Source of the DNA: Opitutales bacterium
GTDB lineage: Bacteria; Verrucomicrobiota; Verrucomicrobiia; Opitutales; UBA2987
Direction: 5' to 3'
DNA length: 64,000 nucleotides
Assembly (NCBI GenBank): GCA_021772515.1
Contig: JAJFLU010000045.1
Span: 124,001 to 188,000, forward strand
The notes below the pieces were generated by a model that saw only the letters and a program-made list of their open reading frames with translations, did no database searches and was not told the origin of the DNA. Below, piece by piece: positions 1 through 7,402 of this stretch. The position numbers and the translations under genes were made by a program. Each line of letters starts with the position of its first letter. Position 1 is the first letter of the stretch.

Positions 1-249
1 GAGCTAGCCATGAAAGCGGGTGCCAATTTTGTAAAAACCTCGACTGGTTTCGGTTCCGCCGGAGCGACAACCGAGGATATTTCCCTAATGGCCCGGACCG
101 TCGCCACCAAAAAGCTCGGCGTGAAAGCTTCCGGCGGCGTGCGAACCTACGAGGATGCCGTCAAAATGATTCAGGCCGGAGCCACCCGAATCGGCGCCAG
201 CAGCGGCATAAATATCGTCAAAAAAGCCAAGGAATTGGCATCAAACTAG
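1..249 (+). CDS. deoC: Deoxyribose-phosphate aldolase, C-terminal part (cut by window start)
   Basis: This is the C-terminal 82 residues of DeoC, open from the first base. The enzyme cleaves 2-deoxy-D-ribose-5-phosphate to acetaldehyde and glyceraldehyde-3-phosphate through a Schiff base. The stretch holds the family hallmarks: VKTSTGF with the Schiff-base lysine, then [10 protein letters not shown] with the second conserved lysine, then the phosphate-binding GASSG near the end. It is followed 31 bp later by a BMC shell gene on the same strand, so it probably belongs to the microcompartment operon and supplies its aldehyde. The N-terminus lies outside the window, so it cannot be checked for an encapsulation peptide. 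Confidence 0.93.
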   Translation, partial: ELAMKAGANFVKTSTGFGSAGATTEDISLMARTVATKKLGVKASGGVRTYEDAVKMIQAGATRIGASSGINIVKKAKELASN

Positions 250-280
250 ATCAAACAATAGATAAAGGAACAGACACGAC

Positions 281-904
281 ATGGTTGAATTAAGAACCTA
301 CACATTTCTGGATAGCCTGCAGCCGCAGTTTGCCTCGTTTATTGGCACCATTGCCGGAGGATACCTGCCGGTTCCGGGGCAGGCATCCCTCTTCATCGAA
401 ATTTCCCCCGGCATGGAGATCAACCGGGTCACCGATATTGCCCTCAAGGCAACCAACGTCAGGCCCGGCATGATGATTGTCGAAAGGGTTTTCGGAATGC
501 TCGAAGTTCATTCCCATTCCCAGGCCGATGTCCGCCAGGCCGGGGCCGCCATTCTCGAAGCCCTCGGCCTCAAACCCGAGGATCGCCTGAAACCCCATAT
601 CTCGACCAGTCAGTTGATTCGTAATATGTCTGATTACCACACCCAATTGATCAACAAAACCCGGCACGGAAATATGATTCTCCCCGGTCAAACCCTTTAC
701 ATTATGGAGGTGGCCCCGGCTGGCTATGCCGCAATCGCCGCCAACGAAGCCGAAAAAGCGGCCGACATCAATATCCTCGAAGTGCGCACCTTCGGCTCGT
801 TCGGGCGTTTTTACCTCGGTGGTGACGAGGCGGATATGGAGGTCGGTTTCAGGGCCGCCGAGCAGGCCATTAATGACATCGAAGGCCGCGAAATGAAGCG
901 CTGA
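281..904 (+). CDS. BMC-T shell protein (tandem BMC domains)
   Basis: A 207-residue protein made of two consecutive BMC folds, one at about residues 1-95 and one at about 110-200. Proteins of this class assemble as pseudohexameric trimers in the microcompartment facet. The first half carries a typical BMC stretch ([13 protein letters not shown]) and the second ends with [15 protein letters not shown]. The ATG is preceded by AAAGGA about 11 bases upstream. It is the first shell gene after deoC. Which subtype of trimer it is (single-layer or stacked) cannot be settled by eye. Confidence 0.88.
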   Translation: MVELRTYTFLDSLQPQFASFIGTIAGGYLPVPGQASLFIEISPGMEINRVTDIALKATNVRPGMMIVERVFGMLEVHSHSQADVRQAGAAILEALGLKPEDRLKPHISTSQLIRNMSDYHTQLINKTRHGNMILPGQTLYIMEVAPAGYAAIAANEAEKAADINILEVRTFGSFGRFYLGGDEADMEVGFRAAEQAINDIEGREMKR

Positions 905-969
905 TTTTTCCAATTTTAATTAACCTTAGACAAAACAGTAACCAACAAACACATTGGAGTATTAAGAAT

Positions 970-1269
970 ATGGCAGAAGCATTAGGAATGGTTGAAACAA
1001 GATCGTTTGCCGCAGCTGTGGAAGCTGGCGACGCGATGGTAAAAGCCGCGAAAGTGGAACTCGTTTCCTACGAGAAAACCGGAGGCGGTTACACAACAGT
1101 GATTGTCAGGGGCGACGTCGCCTCAGTCAAAGCATCCTGTGATGCCGGGCAAGTAGCCGGTTCACGAGTAGGTGAAGTGGTCGCGGTCCATGTGATTCCG
1201 CGCCCCCACGCCAATATCGATCTCGTCCTCCCGCTTGGCCGCGCGCCACGCGCCGGGTCCAAGAAATAA
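970..1269 (+). CDS. BMC-H hexameric shell protein
   Basis: A 99-residue single BMC-domain protein of the usual PduA/CcmK length. It starts with the characteristic [24 protein letters not shown] segment, continues with the central [28 protein letters not shown] core, and has the VHVIPRPH strand before a short basic tail. Such proteins form cyclic hexamers that tile the shell facets and provide the small-molecule pores. It is the only BMC-H gene visible in the operon, 65 bp after the BMC-T gene and 84 bp before the first BMC-P gene. Confidence 0.95.
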   Translation: MAEALGMVETRSFAAAVEAGDAMVKAAKVELVSYEKTGGGYTTVIVRGDVASVKASCDAGQVAGSRVGEVVAVHVIPRPHANIDLVLPLGRAPRAGSKK

Positions 1270-1353
1270 GTCTCAACCCCATAGCCTCCTGAGGTGGAAA
1301 CCGACCTGTGAAATGAAATAGGGTTCGGCCTTCCGACGACGGTTTAAATAATC

Positions 1354-1641
1354 ATGAATCTTGGCAAAGTTGTTGGCACGCTGGTTTCAAGCCAAAAAGT
1401 TTCCAGCATGGATGGGCTCAAGCTCCTCCTCGTGAAATACGTCGATACCTCCGGCAAGGAAACCGGGGGGCAGGTTGTGGCTGCGGATGCCGTCGGGGCA
1501 GGTGTCGAGGAATTCGTCCTCATCGCCACCGGAAGTTCCGCTCGTCAAACCGAGTCAACCGATAATCGCCCCTGTGACGCCGTGATTTTAGCCATCGTGG
1601 ATAGCTGGGAAGTCGGCGGAGACATCGTCTACAAAAAGTAA
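1354..1641 (+). CDS. BMC-P pentameric vertex protein, copy 1
   Basis: A 95-residue EutN/CcmL-family protein. It starts with the family signature [16 protein letters not shown], followed by the [10 protein letters not shown] strand and a [24 protein letters not shown] segment, and ends with a hydrophobic [11 protein letters not shown] strand. The pentamers cap the twelve vertices of the shell. It lies 14 bp upstream of the triosephosphate isomerase gene. Two further BMC-P genes follow at 4658 and 4945. Confidence 0.93.
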   Translation: MNLGKVVGTLVSSQKVSSMDGLKLLLVKYVDTSGKETGGQVVAADAVGAGVEEFVLIATGSSARQTESTDNRPCDAVILAIVDSWEVGGDIVYKK

Positions 1642-1655
1642 TTTCTTCTTCAAAA

Positions 1656-2471
1656 ATGCGTTTAACAGATAACGAAATCGAAGCCATCGCACAAAAAATC
1701 GCCTCCAAATCTCCCTCTTCCGGGCGCAGGCCCATTGTTGTTGGAAACTGGAAATTGCACAAGACTCCTACCGAGGCTGCTAATCTCGTGCGCGAGCTTG
1801 TTCCATTGGTGGAAGGCGCCACCTGTGAAATCGGCGTGGCCCCGGCCTATCCCTGTCTGGAGCGGGTAGCAGGCATTTTGGCCGGTTCAAAAGTCCATCT
1901 CTGTGCTCAAAATGCCTACTGGGAATCGTCGGGAGCATTTACCGGAGAGGTATCCACCGCCATGTTGAAAGACCTCGGAGTTTCCCATGTTATTGTCGGC
2001 CACAGTGAGCGGCGGCAGTTTTTCGGGGAAACCGATGAAACCGTCAACCGGCGCGCAAAAGCGGTTCTTGCGGCTGATTTAACTCCCATACTCTGTGTTG
2101 GGGAATCTCTGGAGGAGCGCGACGGAGGCTCAACCCAAGCCGTCGTGGATCGCCAAATCAGAGGAGGTTTGGTCGGTTTAACCGAGCTACAGGTAGACGA
2201 TATGGTCCTCGCTTATGAACCGGTTTGGGCGATCGGCACCGGAAAGGTGGCAACCGTCGAGCAGGCTCAGGAAGTGCATTCCTTCATCCGAAATATCATA
2301 GCCGAGCTTTACAACCCACAGACAGCCGCCGCCGTCCGCATCCAATACGGCGGAAGTGTCAAACCCGACAACGCCGCCCAATTGCTGGCCCAATCCGACA
2401 TCGATGGCGCCCTCGTTGGAGGCGCCGCCCTCAAGGCAGCCGATTTTGCCGCCATTTGTCTGGCGACATAA
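1656..2471 (+). CDS. tpiA: Triosephosphate isomerase with N-terminal encapsulation-peptide-like extension
   Basis: Interconverts glyceraldehyde-3-phosphate and dihydroxyacetone phosphate. The TIM barrel is complete: GNWKLHK with the catalytic lysine (K33), VGHSERR with H116, [10 protein letters not shown] with E188 and loop 6, YGGSVKP and GALVGGAAL for phosphate binding. The protein has 271 residues against about 250 for the family. The excess is an N-terminal helix, residues 1-18 ([18 protein letters not shown]), then a Ser/Gly-rich linker before RRPIVVGNW. This helix nearly matches the N-terminus of the adjacent aldehyde dehydrogenase (RLT-x-x-EIEAIA-x-KIA), which marks it as a probable BMC-targeting peptide. 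It sits between shell and enzyme genes. The fold and reaction are certain; encapsulation is inferred. Confidence 0.95.
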   Translation: MRLTDNEIEAIAQKIASKSPSSGRRPIVVGNWKLHKTPTEAANLVRELVPLVEGATCEIGVAPAYPCLERVAGILAGSKVHLCAQNAYWESSGAFTGEVSTAMLKDLGVSHVIVGHSERRQFFGETDETVNRRAKAVLAADLTPILCVGESLEERDGGSTQAVVDRQIRGGLVGLTELQVDDMVLAYEPVWAIGTGKVATVEQAQEVHSFIRNIIAELYNPQTAAAVRIQYGGSVKPDNAAQLLAQSDIDGALVGGAALKAADFAAICLAT

Positions 2472-2507
2472 TTTTTACAATTTAATTTTCAGCGAAAACG
2501 CCATAAA

Positions 2508-3950
2508 ATGATACGATTGACCGAACAGGAAATTGAAGCAATCGCCGAGAAAATCGCCCGGAGCCAACACTCGCAATCATCGGCTCGCTTCCAATCGGCA
2601 GCGCCTCAATTTTCAGAGCAAAACCTCGGGGTTTTCCCAGATGTCAATGCAGCGGTGGCCGCTGCGAAACTGGCCCAAATAGCCTGGGTGGCCCTCCCAC
2701 TGGATAAAAGACGCCGGATTATCGCCGCGATCCGTGAGGTCATGCTCGAAAATGCCGAATCCCTGGCCAAATCAGCCCATGACGAAACGGGTCTCGGGCG
2801 ATATGAGGATAAAGTGGTCAAAAATCGTCTCGTAACGGAGAAAACACCGGGCATCGAGGAACTCCACCCCATCTCATATACCGGTGATCACGGCCTCACC
2901 CTGCAGGAATCAGCCCCTTTTGGCGTGGTCGGCTCGATCACCCCGACAACCAACCCGACCTCCACAATTATTTGCAACTCGATCGGTATGATAGCCGCTG
3001 GCAACAGTGTCGCTTTCAACGTGCATCCCAATGCCAAAACCTGCTCCGCCCAGACAATCGTTCTGCTCAACAAAACCATTATCAAAGAGGGTGGGCCGGA
3101 AAACCTCGTCACCACCGTTGCCACCCCAACCATTCAAAGTGCGCAGGATCTCATGGTGCACCCCGATGTTCGCCTGGTCGTGGTTACGGGAGGTCCGGGT
3201 GTTGTCAAGGCCGCCCAGAAAAGCGGAAAAAGAGCTATTTGCGCCGGTCCCGGCAATCCCCCGGTGGTCGTTGATGAAACGGCCGATATCGCCAGGGCCG
3301 CCGAGTGCATCGTTTTGGGAGCTTCCACCGACAACAACATTATTTGCACCGATGAAAAAGAGGTAATCGTTGTCTCAAGCGTAGCGGATCAGTTGATGGA
3401 CGCCTTTAGAAATCGTCACGACGCTTTTGTAATTTCTCCCGAACAGCTACCGCTCATCGAGAAGGTTATTTTTACCGAAATGCGCGGTCCCCGGCAGAAA
3501 GCCAAAGTAAATCCCGCCTATATTGGTAAAAACGCCAATGTCATTTTGCGTCAGATCGGCCTCGACCTGCCCGATTCCGTCCGCCTCGGCATCGTCGAGG
3601 TCAATGAGGATCATCCACTTCTCTGGACCGAGCAAATGATGCCCATCATGCCCGTAACGAGGGTTCCCAACGCCGATTACGCCATCGATTTGGCAATCAA
3701 AATGGAAGGCGGCTGCCGACACACTGCTATCATGCACTCCAAAAATATCGACAACCTCAGCCGCATGGCCCGCGAATGCAATTGCAGCATTTTCGTTAAA
3801 AACGGCCGCTCGCAGGCCGGTCTCGGCTTGGGCGGCGAGGGCTTCAGCTCTTTCACCATTGCCAGCCCCACCGGTGAAGGTCTCACCGGCCCGCGCTCTT
3901 TCTCCCGCTGGCGCAGGTGCACTCTCGTGGACGCTTTCAGGATCACCTGA
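2508..3950 (+). CDS. CoA-acylating aldehyde dehydrogenase (PduP/EutE family), BMC-targeted
   Basis: Oxidises an aldehyde to acyl-CoA with NAD+, the signature second step of metabolosome microcompartments. The 480-residue sequence has the catalytic cysteine C280 in the segment DNNIICTDEKEV, the PTTNPTSTIICNSIG nucleotide region, and the conserved C-terminal GEGFSSFTIASPTGEG and RRCTLVDAF motifs. Residues 1-20 form an amphipathic helix (RLTEQEIEAIAEKIARS) followed by a Ser/Gln-rich linker, the form of encapsulation peptide known for PduP. With DeoC upstream the likely substrate is acetaldehyde, giving acetyl-CoA; lactaldehyde or propionaldehyde remain possible. Confidence 0.94.
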   Translation: MIRLTEQEIEAIAEKIARSQHSQSSARFQSAAPQFSEQNLGVFPDVNAAVAAAKLAQIAWVALPLDKRRRIIAAIREVMLENAESLAKSAHDETGLGRYEDKVVKNRLVTEKTPGIEELHPISYTGDHGLTLQESAPFGVVGSITPTTNPTSTIICNSIGMIAAGNSVAFNVHPNAKTCSAQTIVLLNKTIIKEGGPENLVTTVATPTIQSAQDLMVHPDVRLVVVTGGPGVVKAAQKSGKRAICAGPGNPPVVVDETADIARAAECIVLGASTDNNIICTDEKEVIVVSSVADQLMDAFRNRHDAFVISPEQLPLIEKVIFTEMRGPRQKAKVNPAYIGKNANVILRQIGLDLPDSVRLGIVEVNEDHPLLWTEQMMPIMPVTRVPNADYAIDLAIKMEGGCRHTAIMHSKNIDNLSRMARECNCSIFVKNGRSQAGLGLGGEGFSSFTIASPTGEGLTGPRSFSRWRRCTLVDAFRIT

Positions 3951-3970
3951 ACCTGCCCTATAGGTTCTAA

Positions 3971-4606
3971 ATGAAAAAGCATCCCGCCATTGCCGTAGTC
4001 GAGTTTCGCGATATCGCCGTGGGGCTTCATACCACCGATGCCATGCTGAAAAAGGCTCCCATCGACTTGATTAAATCAGGTACTGTGAGCCGGGGTCGTT
4101 TTCTCACCTTGATCTCGGGAACTACCGCTTCCGTCGATGAATCCTATTATGAGGGACTCACTCTCGGTGGCGGAAACGTCGTCGACAGCGTGCTTTTGGT
4201 GGACGTCCACCCGGAGGTCCATGACGCCGTATTCGGCCATCGGAATCCCTGCCTCCCAATGGCCATCGGCATCATCGAAACCAATACCGTATCAAGCAAT
4301 ATTCGAGCGGCGGAAATGGCCCTCAAAGGCACCGGGGTGAGATTGGTGGAAATCCGGCTGGCCGACAGTCTTTTATCGGGAAAAGGACTCAGCATTTACC
4401 AAGGCGAACTCCATGAAATCGAATCGGCCCTCGAAATCGCCACAAACATTTTGGAAGCCAGAAGGATCGAGTTTACCAAAAAAATCATTGCCTCTCCCCA
4501 CGAGGGCCTTGTCGAGCAAATCAATTTCACTACCTCTTTCAGTGAGGCAAAACTCCTCGAGCTCGAAGGCGAAGGAGATCTATTACCCGGACTGGTCTTT
4601 CCATAA
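3971..4606 (+). CDS. BMC-T shell protein, second tandem-BMC paralogue
   Basis: A 211-residue protein with two BMC-like halves, about 1-95 (AIAVVEFRDIAVGLHTTDAM onward) and about 100-190 (AIGIIETNTVSSNIRAAEMALKG onward, the more canonical BMC half). It differs strongly from the other tandem-BMC gene at 281, so the shell probably uses two kinds of trimer. It directly follows the aldehyde dehydrogenase (20 bp) and precedes two BMC-P genes. Trimers of this kind may carry a larger gated pore for bulky substrates such as sugar phosphates or cofactors. The pore role is family knowledge, not visible here. Confidence 0.85.
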   Translation: MKKHPAIAVVEFRDIAVGLHTTDAMLKKAPIDLIKSGTVSRGRFLTLISGTTASVDESYYEGLTLGGGNVVDSVLLVDVHPEVHDAVFGHRNPCLPMAIGIIETNTVSSNIRAAEMALKGTGVRLVEIRLADSLLSGKGLSIYQGELHEIESALEIATNILEARRIEFTKKIIASPHEGLVEQINFTTSFSEAKLLELEGEGDLLPGLVFP

Positions 4607-4657
4607 AAACAATCTGCGAAAATCCGAGTAATACGTGGTTAAAAATATTCGAAAACA

Positions 4658-4933
4658 ATGAAAATGGGCCGAGTCATAGGAACCGTAGTTTGCGCAGTCG
4701 CTTACGAAGGACTGGAGGGCGTGCCCATGCTTTGGGTGCAGCCTTTGGACAAAGGGCAAAAAGACAAAGGGACTCCGCTCGTCGCCGCCGACCAAACCCG
4801 CTCTGCCGGGCCGAATGAACTGGTTTACTACGAGGGTGGGCGCGAGGCGGCAATGGCTCTCGACACCACTTTTGTGCCCGTTGACCACACCATCATCGGC
4901 ATCATCGATGGCGTAAATTCGATCTCTCAATAA
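4658..4933 (+). CDS. BMC-P pentameric vertex protein, copy 2
   Basis: A 91-residue EutN/CcmL-family protein beginning MKMGRVIGTVVCAVAYEGL, with the LWVQPLDKG strand, the LVAADQTRSAGPNELVYYEGG core and the VDHTIIGIIDGVNSI end. The second residue pair (MKMG) leaves a possible alternative start two codons in. Eleven bp separate its stop from the third BMC-P gene. Confidence 0.92.
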   Translation: MKMGRVIGTVVCAVAYEGLEGVPMLWVQPLDKGQKDKGTPLVAADQTRSAGPNELVYYEGGREAAMALDTTFVPVDHTIIGIIDGVNSISQ

Positions 4934-4944
4934 AAACAGAAAAA

Positions 4945-5211
4945 ATGATCATCGGAAAAGTCATCGGAGAGATTTACTCGACCATTAACCATCCCTTTTA
5001 CGATGGCAAAAAACTTCTCATGGTCGAAACAACGAAATTCTCGGGCAAATCCGACGGCGGTTATGTAATCGCCATTGACAGTGCTCAAGCCGGGGTGGGG
5101 GACTGCGTTCTTATTCTCGACGAAGGCAATGGCGCCCGTCAGGTAGTCAACGACCCCACCGCCCCGCTTCGTTCGGTAATAGTTGGCGTAGTGGACCAAG
5201 TTTCTACGTAA
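4945..5211 (+). CDS. BMC-P pentameric vertex protein, copy 3
   Basis: An 88-residue EutN/CcmL-family protein starting MIIGKVIGEIYSTINHPFYD and ending SVIVGVVDQVST. It is the last gene of the microcompartment operon in the window; the next gene is convergent and ends 7 bp away. Three divergent BMC-P paralogues in one operon are known from other Planctomycetes/Verrucomicrobia-type loci and allow mixed vertices. Confidence 0.93.
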   Translation: MIIGKVIGEIYSTINHPFYDGKKLLMVETTKFSGKSDGGYVIAIDSAQAGVGDCVLILDEGNGARQVVNDPTAPLRSVIVGVVDQVST

Positions 5212-5217
5212 AGTCAG

Positions 5218-5769
5218 TCAACCGTCTTTCACACCAAATGAAAATGCGGTTTGCTTGGCAGCTTCCTTGCCATAATTTGCACCCTCCAGCTTCAAAAGCG
5301 CCTCCTTGATGGGCAGTCCACCACCAAACCCCGTTAGAGAACCGTCGCTCCCGATAACCCGATGGCAGGGCACAATTACGGGAATCGGATTCTTCCCATT
5401 GGCTCCCCCAACAGCTCGAACCGCCTTGGGATTCCCAATTCGGTCTGCCAATTCCCCATAGGATATGGTTTCTCCGTAGGGAATCGCTCTCAACGCCTCC
5501 CAAACGGCAACTTGAAACTCCGTCCCTTTCAACCCAATTTGCAGATCAAATTCTTTCAACTCCCCTGCAAAGTAACCATTAAGTTGCGCGATAACCTCCG
5601 CAAAAGGCCGATCATCCGCAATCCAGTCCTTTTCCGCCTCAATGGAGTCTGGCCCCCTTTGAAAATTAATTCCGATAAGCCCACCGCCATCGGCAGTCAA
5701 TAAAAGCTCCCCAATGGGGCTTTCAATCTCGGTGTAAAAAATTTTCTGATTATGTGATTTCTTTTTCAT
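5218..5769 (-). CDS. ogt: Methylated-DNA--protein-cysteine methyltransferase
   Basis: Suicide repair enzyme that moves the methyl group from O6-methylguanine (and O4-methylthymine) to its own cysteine. The acceptor is C135 in the invariant PCHR motif (VIVPCHRVIG), preceded by the DNA-binding RAVGGANGKNPIP segment and followed by the LTGFGGGLPIKEALLKLE helix. At 183 residues it is of typical Ogt size. It lies just downstream of the Ada-AlkA fusion gene on the same strand (56 bp gap), forming a small alkylation-repair unit in which Ada may be the activator. Confidence 0.95.
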   Translation of the reverse strand: MKKKSHNQKIFYTEIESPIGELLLTADGGGLIGINFQRGPDSIEAEKDWIADDRPFAEVIAQLNGYFAGELKEFDLQIGLKGTEFQVAVWEALRAIPYGETISYGELADRIGNPKAVRAVGGANGKNPIPVIVPCHRVIGSDGSLTGFGGGLPIKEALLKLEGANYGKEAAKQTAFSFGVKDG

Positions 5770-5825
5770 TTTAACTTATTCACTTCGTGTTCTTGGTGTC
5801 TTTGTGAGATTATTTTTAAATTTCA

Positions 5826-7295
5826 TCAACCGAGGCTCTTCCAGAGATACATTGTGGCATAGGCGCGCCAGGGTCGCCAGGTTTCGGCCATTTTTATCAG
5901 TTCTTTCTCTTTGACGGATTTTCCCTCGATGGCCTCCATGGCCTTCAATAAACCAAGATCGCCGGAGGGGAAAGCGTCGGTTTCACCAAGAGCCCGCATG
6001 GCGATATATTGCGCAGTCCACGAGCCGATTCCGGGAAGGGCGCACAATGCTGAAATAGTTTCCACATAATCGAAGGAAGGCCCGAGAGAAACCGTGCCTT
6101 CACTGACTGCTTTTGCCAAATTTCTAATCGCCTCGGCGCGGCTGCCGACCAAACCCATCCCCGACATATCGGCCTCCGCAAGATCCTCAGGGTAAGGAAA
6201 TAAAAACTGTATATCGCCCTCAGTGGAAGATTCCAGAGGTTTTCCAAATCGTTCAACCAAGCGTCCGCACAAAGTTCGAGCAGCTTTTACGCTAACCTGC
6301 TGACCGAGAATCGCACGGACGCCAATCTCGAATCCATCCCAAGCCCCCGGCACTCTCAGTCCAGGATATTTTGCGACCAACCGAGCCATCTTTTTATCTT
6401 TGAGCAACTCTGATTTGATTGCCGCAGGGTCTGCTTTTAAATCGAATAGTTGACGCACTTTTTCGACAATTTGAATCAAGCTTCGCGAAAATTCCTGCGG
6501 AATCGTGATCTCCAAATAATTTTTTCCCTTGCCAAATGACACCTCCAAAATACCCGCATCTTCAGCAATAACAATCGAACGCCGATAGGTAGAACCCTCC
6601 ACGGATTCCACCCCGGGAATTGCCCGAAATGCCAAAAATTGCAAAATCGAATCATAATCGAACGGAGGCCGGTAAAACAATTTGAGGTGAAGATTCGACG
6701 GTTTATCCTTTGCCGATTCCATTGGTTTTCCTTTTCGACGCAGGGCCGTCGGGGGTTTTCCATACATCTTTTGAAAGGCATCATTGAACCGGCGAATACT
6801 CCCGAAACCCGAGCAATAGGCGATCTCCGACATCGGGAGTCCAGTTTCGTCGATCAGTTTCTTGGCAAATCCGATTCTGCGATTCTGCGCCACAGCCATC
6901 GGCGGCGCGCCCACATACTCTACAAAAAGCCTCCGCAAATGCCGCCTCCCCACATGGAGCCGCTCGGTCAGACCATTGATTCCGTAATCATCCAGCACCC
7001 CTTCCGAAATTAGCCGCAAAGCCCGTGAAACAATCGAAGAAGAGCCCATCCACTCGGGGGTTCCCGGCGATGATTCCGGGCGGCACCGCAGGCAAGGGCG
7101 AAACCCCGCCTCCTCAGCCGCAGCCGCGCTCGGGTAAAATTTGGTGTTCTCTGAACGCGGTGTTGTTGCCGGGCAAATCGGTCGGCAGTAAATCCCGGTA
7201 GTCAGCACACCCGTAAAAAAACGCCCGTCAAACCGCTCATCACGGCTCTTCAGGGCGGTGTAACACCAATTATGTTCGAGTTTCATGGGCTGCAT
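5826..7295 (-). CDS. Ada-type methyl sensor / AraC regulator fused to AlkA 3-methyladenine glycosylase
   Basis: A 489-residue three-part protein. Residues about 10-75 form the Ada zinc domain with the four cysteines C37, C41, C68 and C71; in Ada the first of these takes the methyl group from phosphotriesters. Residues about 85-185 are an AraC-type double helix-turn-helix, and about 200-489 an AlkA glycosylase with the helix-hairpin-helix LPGIGSWTAQYIA and the catalytic aspartate in FPSGDLGLL (about residue 446). It excises alkylated bases and probably activates its own gene and ogt. The Ogt half found in E. coli Ada is absent here and is supplied by the next gene. A second ATG three codons in is an equally possible start. 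Confidence 0.94.
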   Translation of the reverse strand: MQPMKLEHNWCYTALKSRDERFDGRFFTGVLTTGIYCRPICPATTPRSENTKFYPSAAAAEEAGFRPCLRCRPESSPGTPEWMGSSSIVSRALRLISEGVLDDYGINGLTERLHVGRRHLRRLFVEYVGAPPMAVAQNRRIGFAKKLIDETGLPMSEIAYCSGFGSIRRFNDAFQKMYGKPPTALRRKGKPMESAKDKPSNLHLKLFYRPPFDYDSILQFLAFRAIPGVESVEGSTYRRSIVIAEDAGILEVSFGKGKNYLEITIPQEFSRSLIQIVEKVRQLFDLKADPAAIKSELLKDKKMARLVAKYPGLRVPGAWDGFEIGVRAILGQQVSVKAARTLCGRLVERFGKPLESSTEGDIQFLFPYPEDLAEADMSGMGLVGSRAEAIRNLAKAVSEGTVSLGPSFDYVETISALCALPGIGSWTAQYIAMRALGETDAFPSGDLGLLKAMEAIEGKSVKEKELIKMAETWRPWRAYATMYLWKSLG

Positions 7296-7402
7296 TATAC
7301 CGGATTTTATTCAAAATTACTAGCCATTTTCGGACTTTATGGTGTATTTCTCGTGGTTAAATAAGAGTGCCCAATTTATAGGTTATGCCAAAAACGACAC
7401 TT

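Noticed and set aside
290-913. Antisense 207-codon open frame opposite the first BMC-T gene
   Set aside because: It mirrors the shell gene, whose BMC-fold sequence is clearly the coding one.
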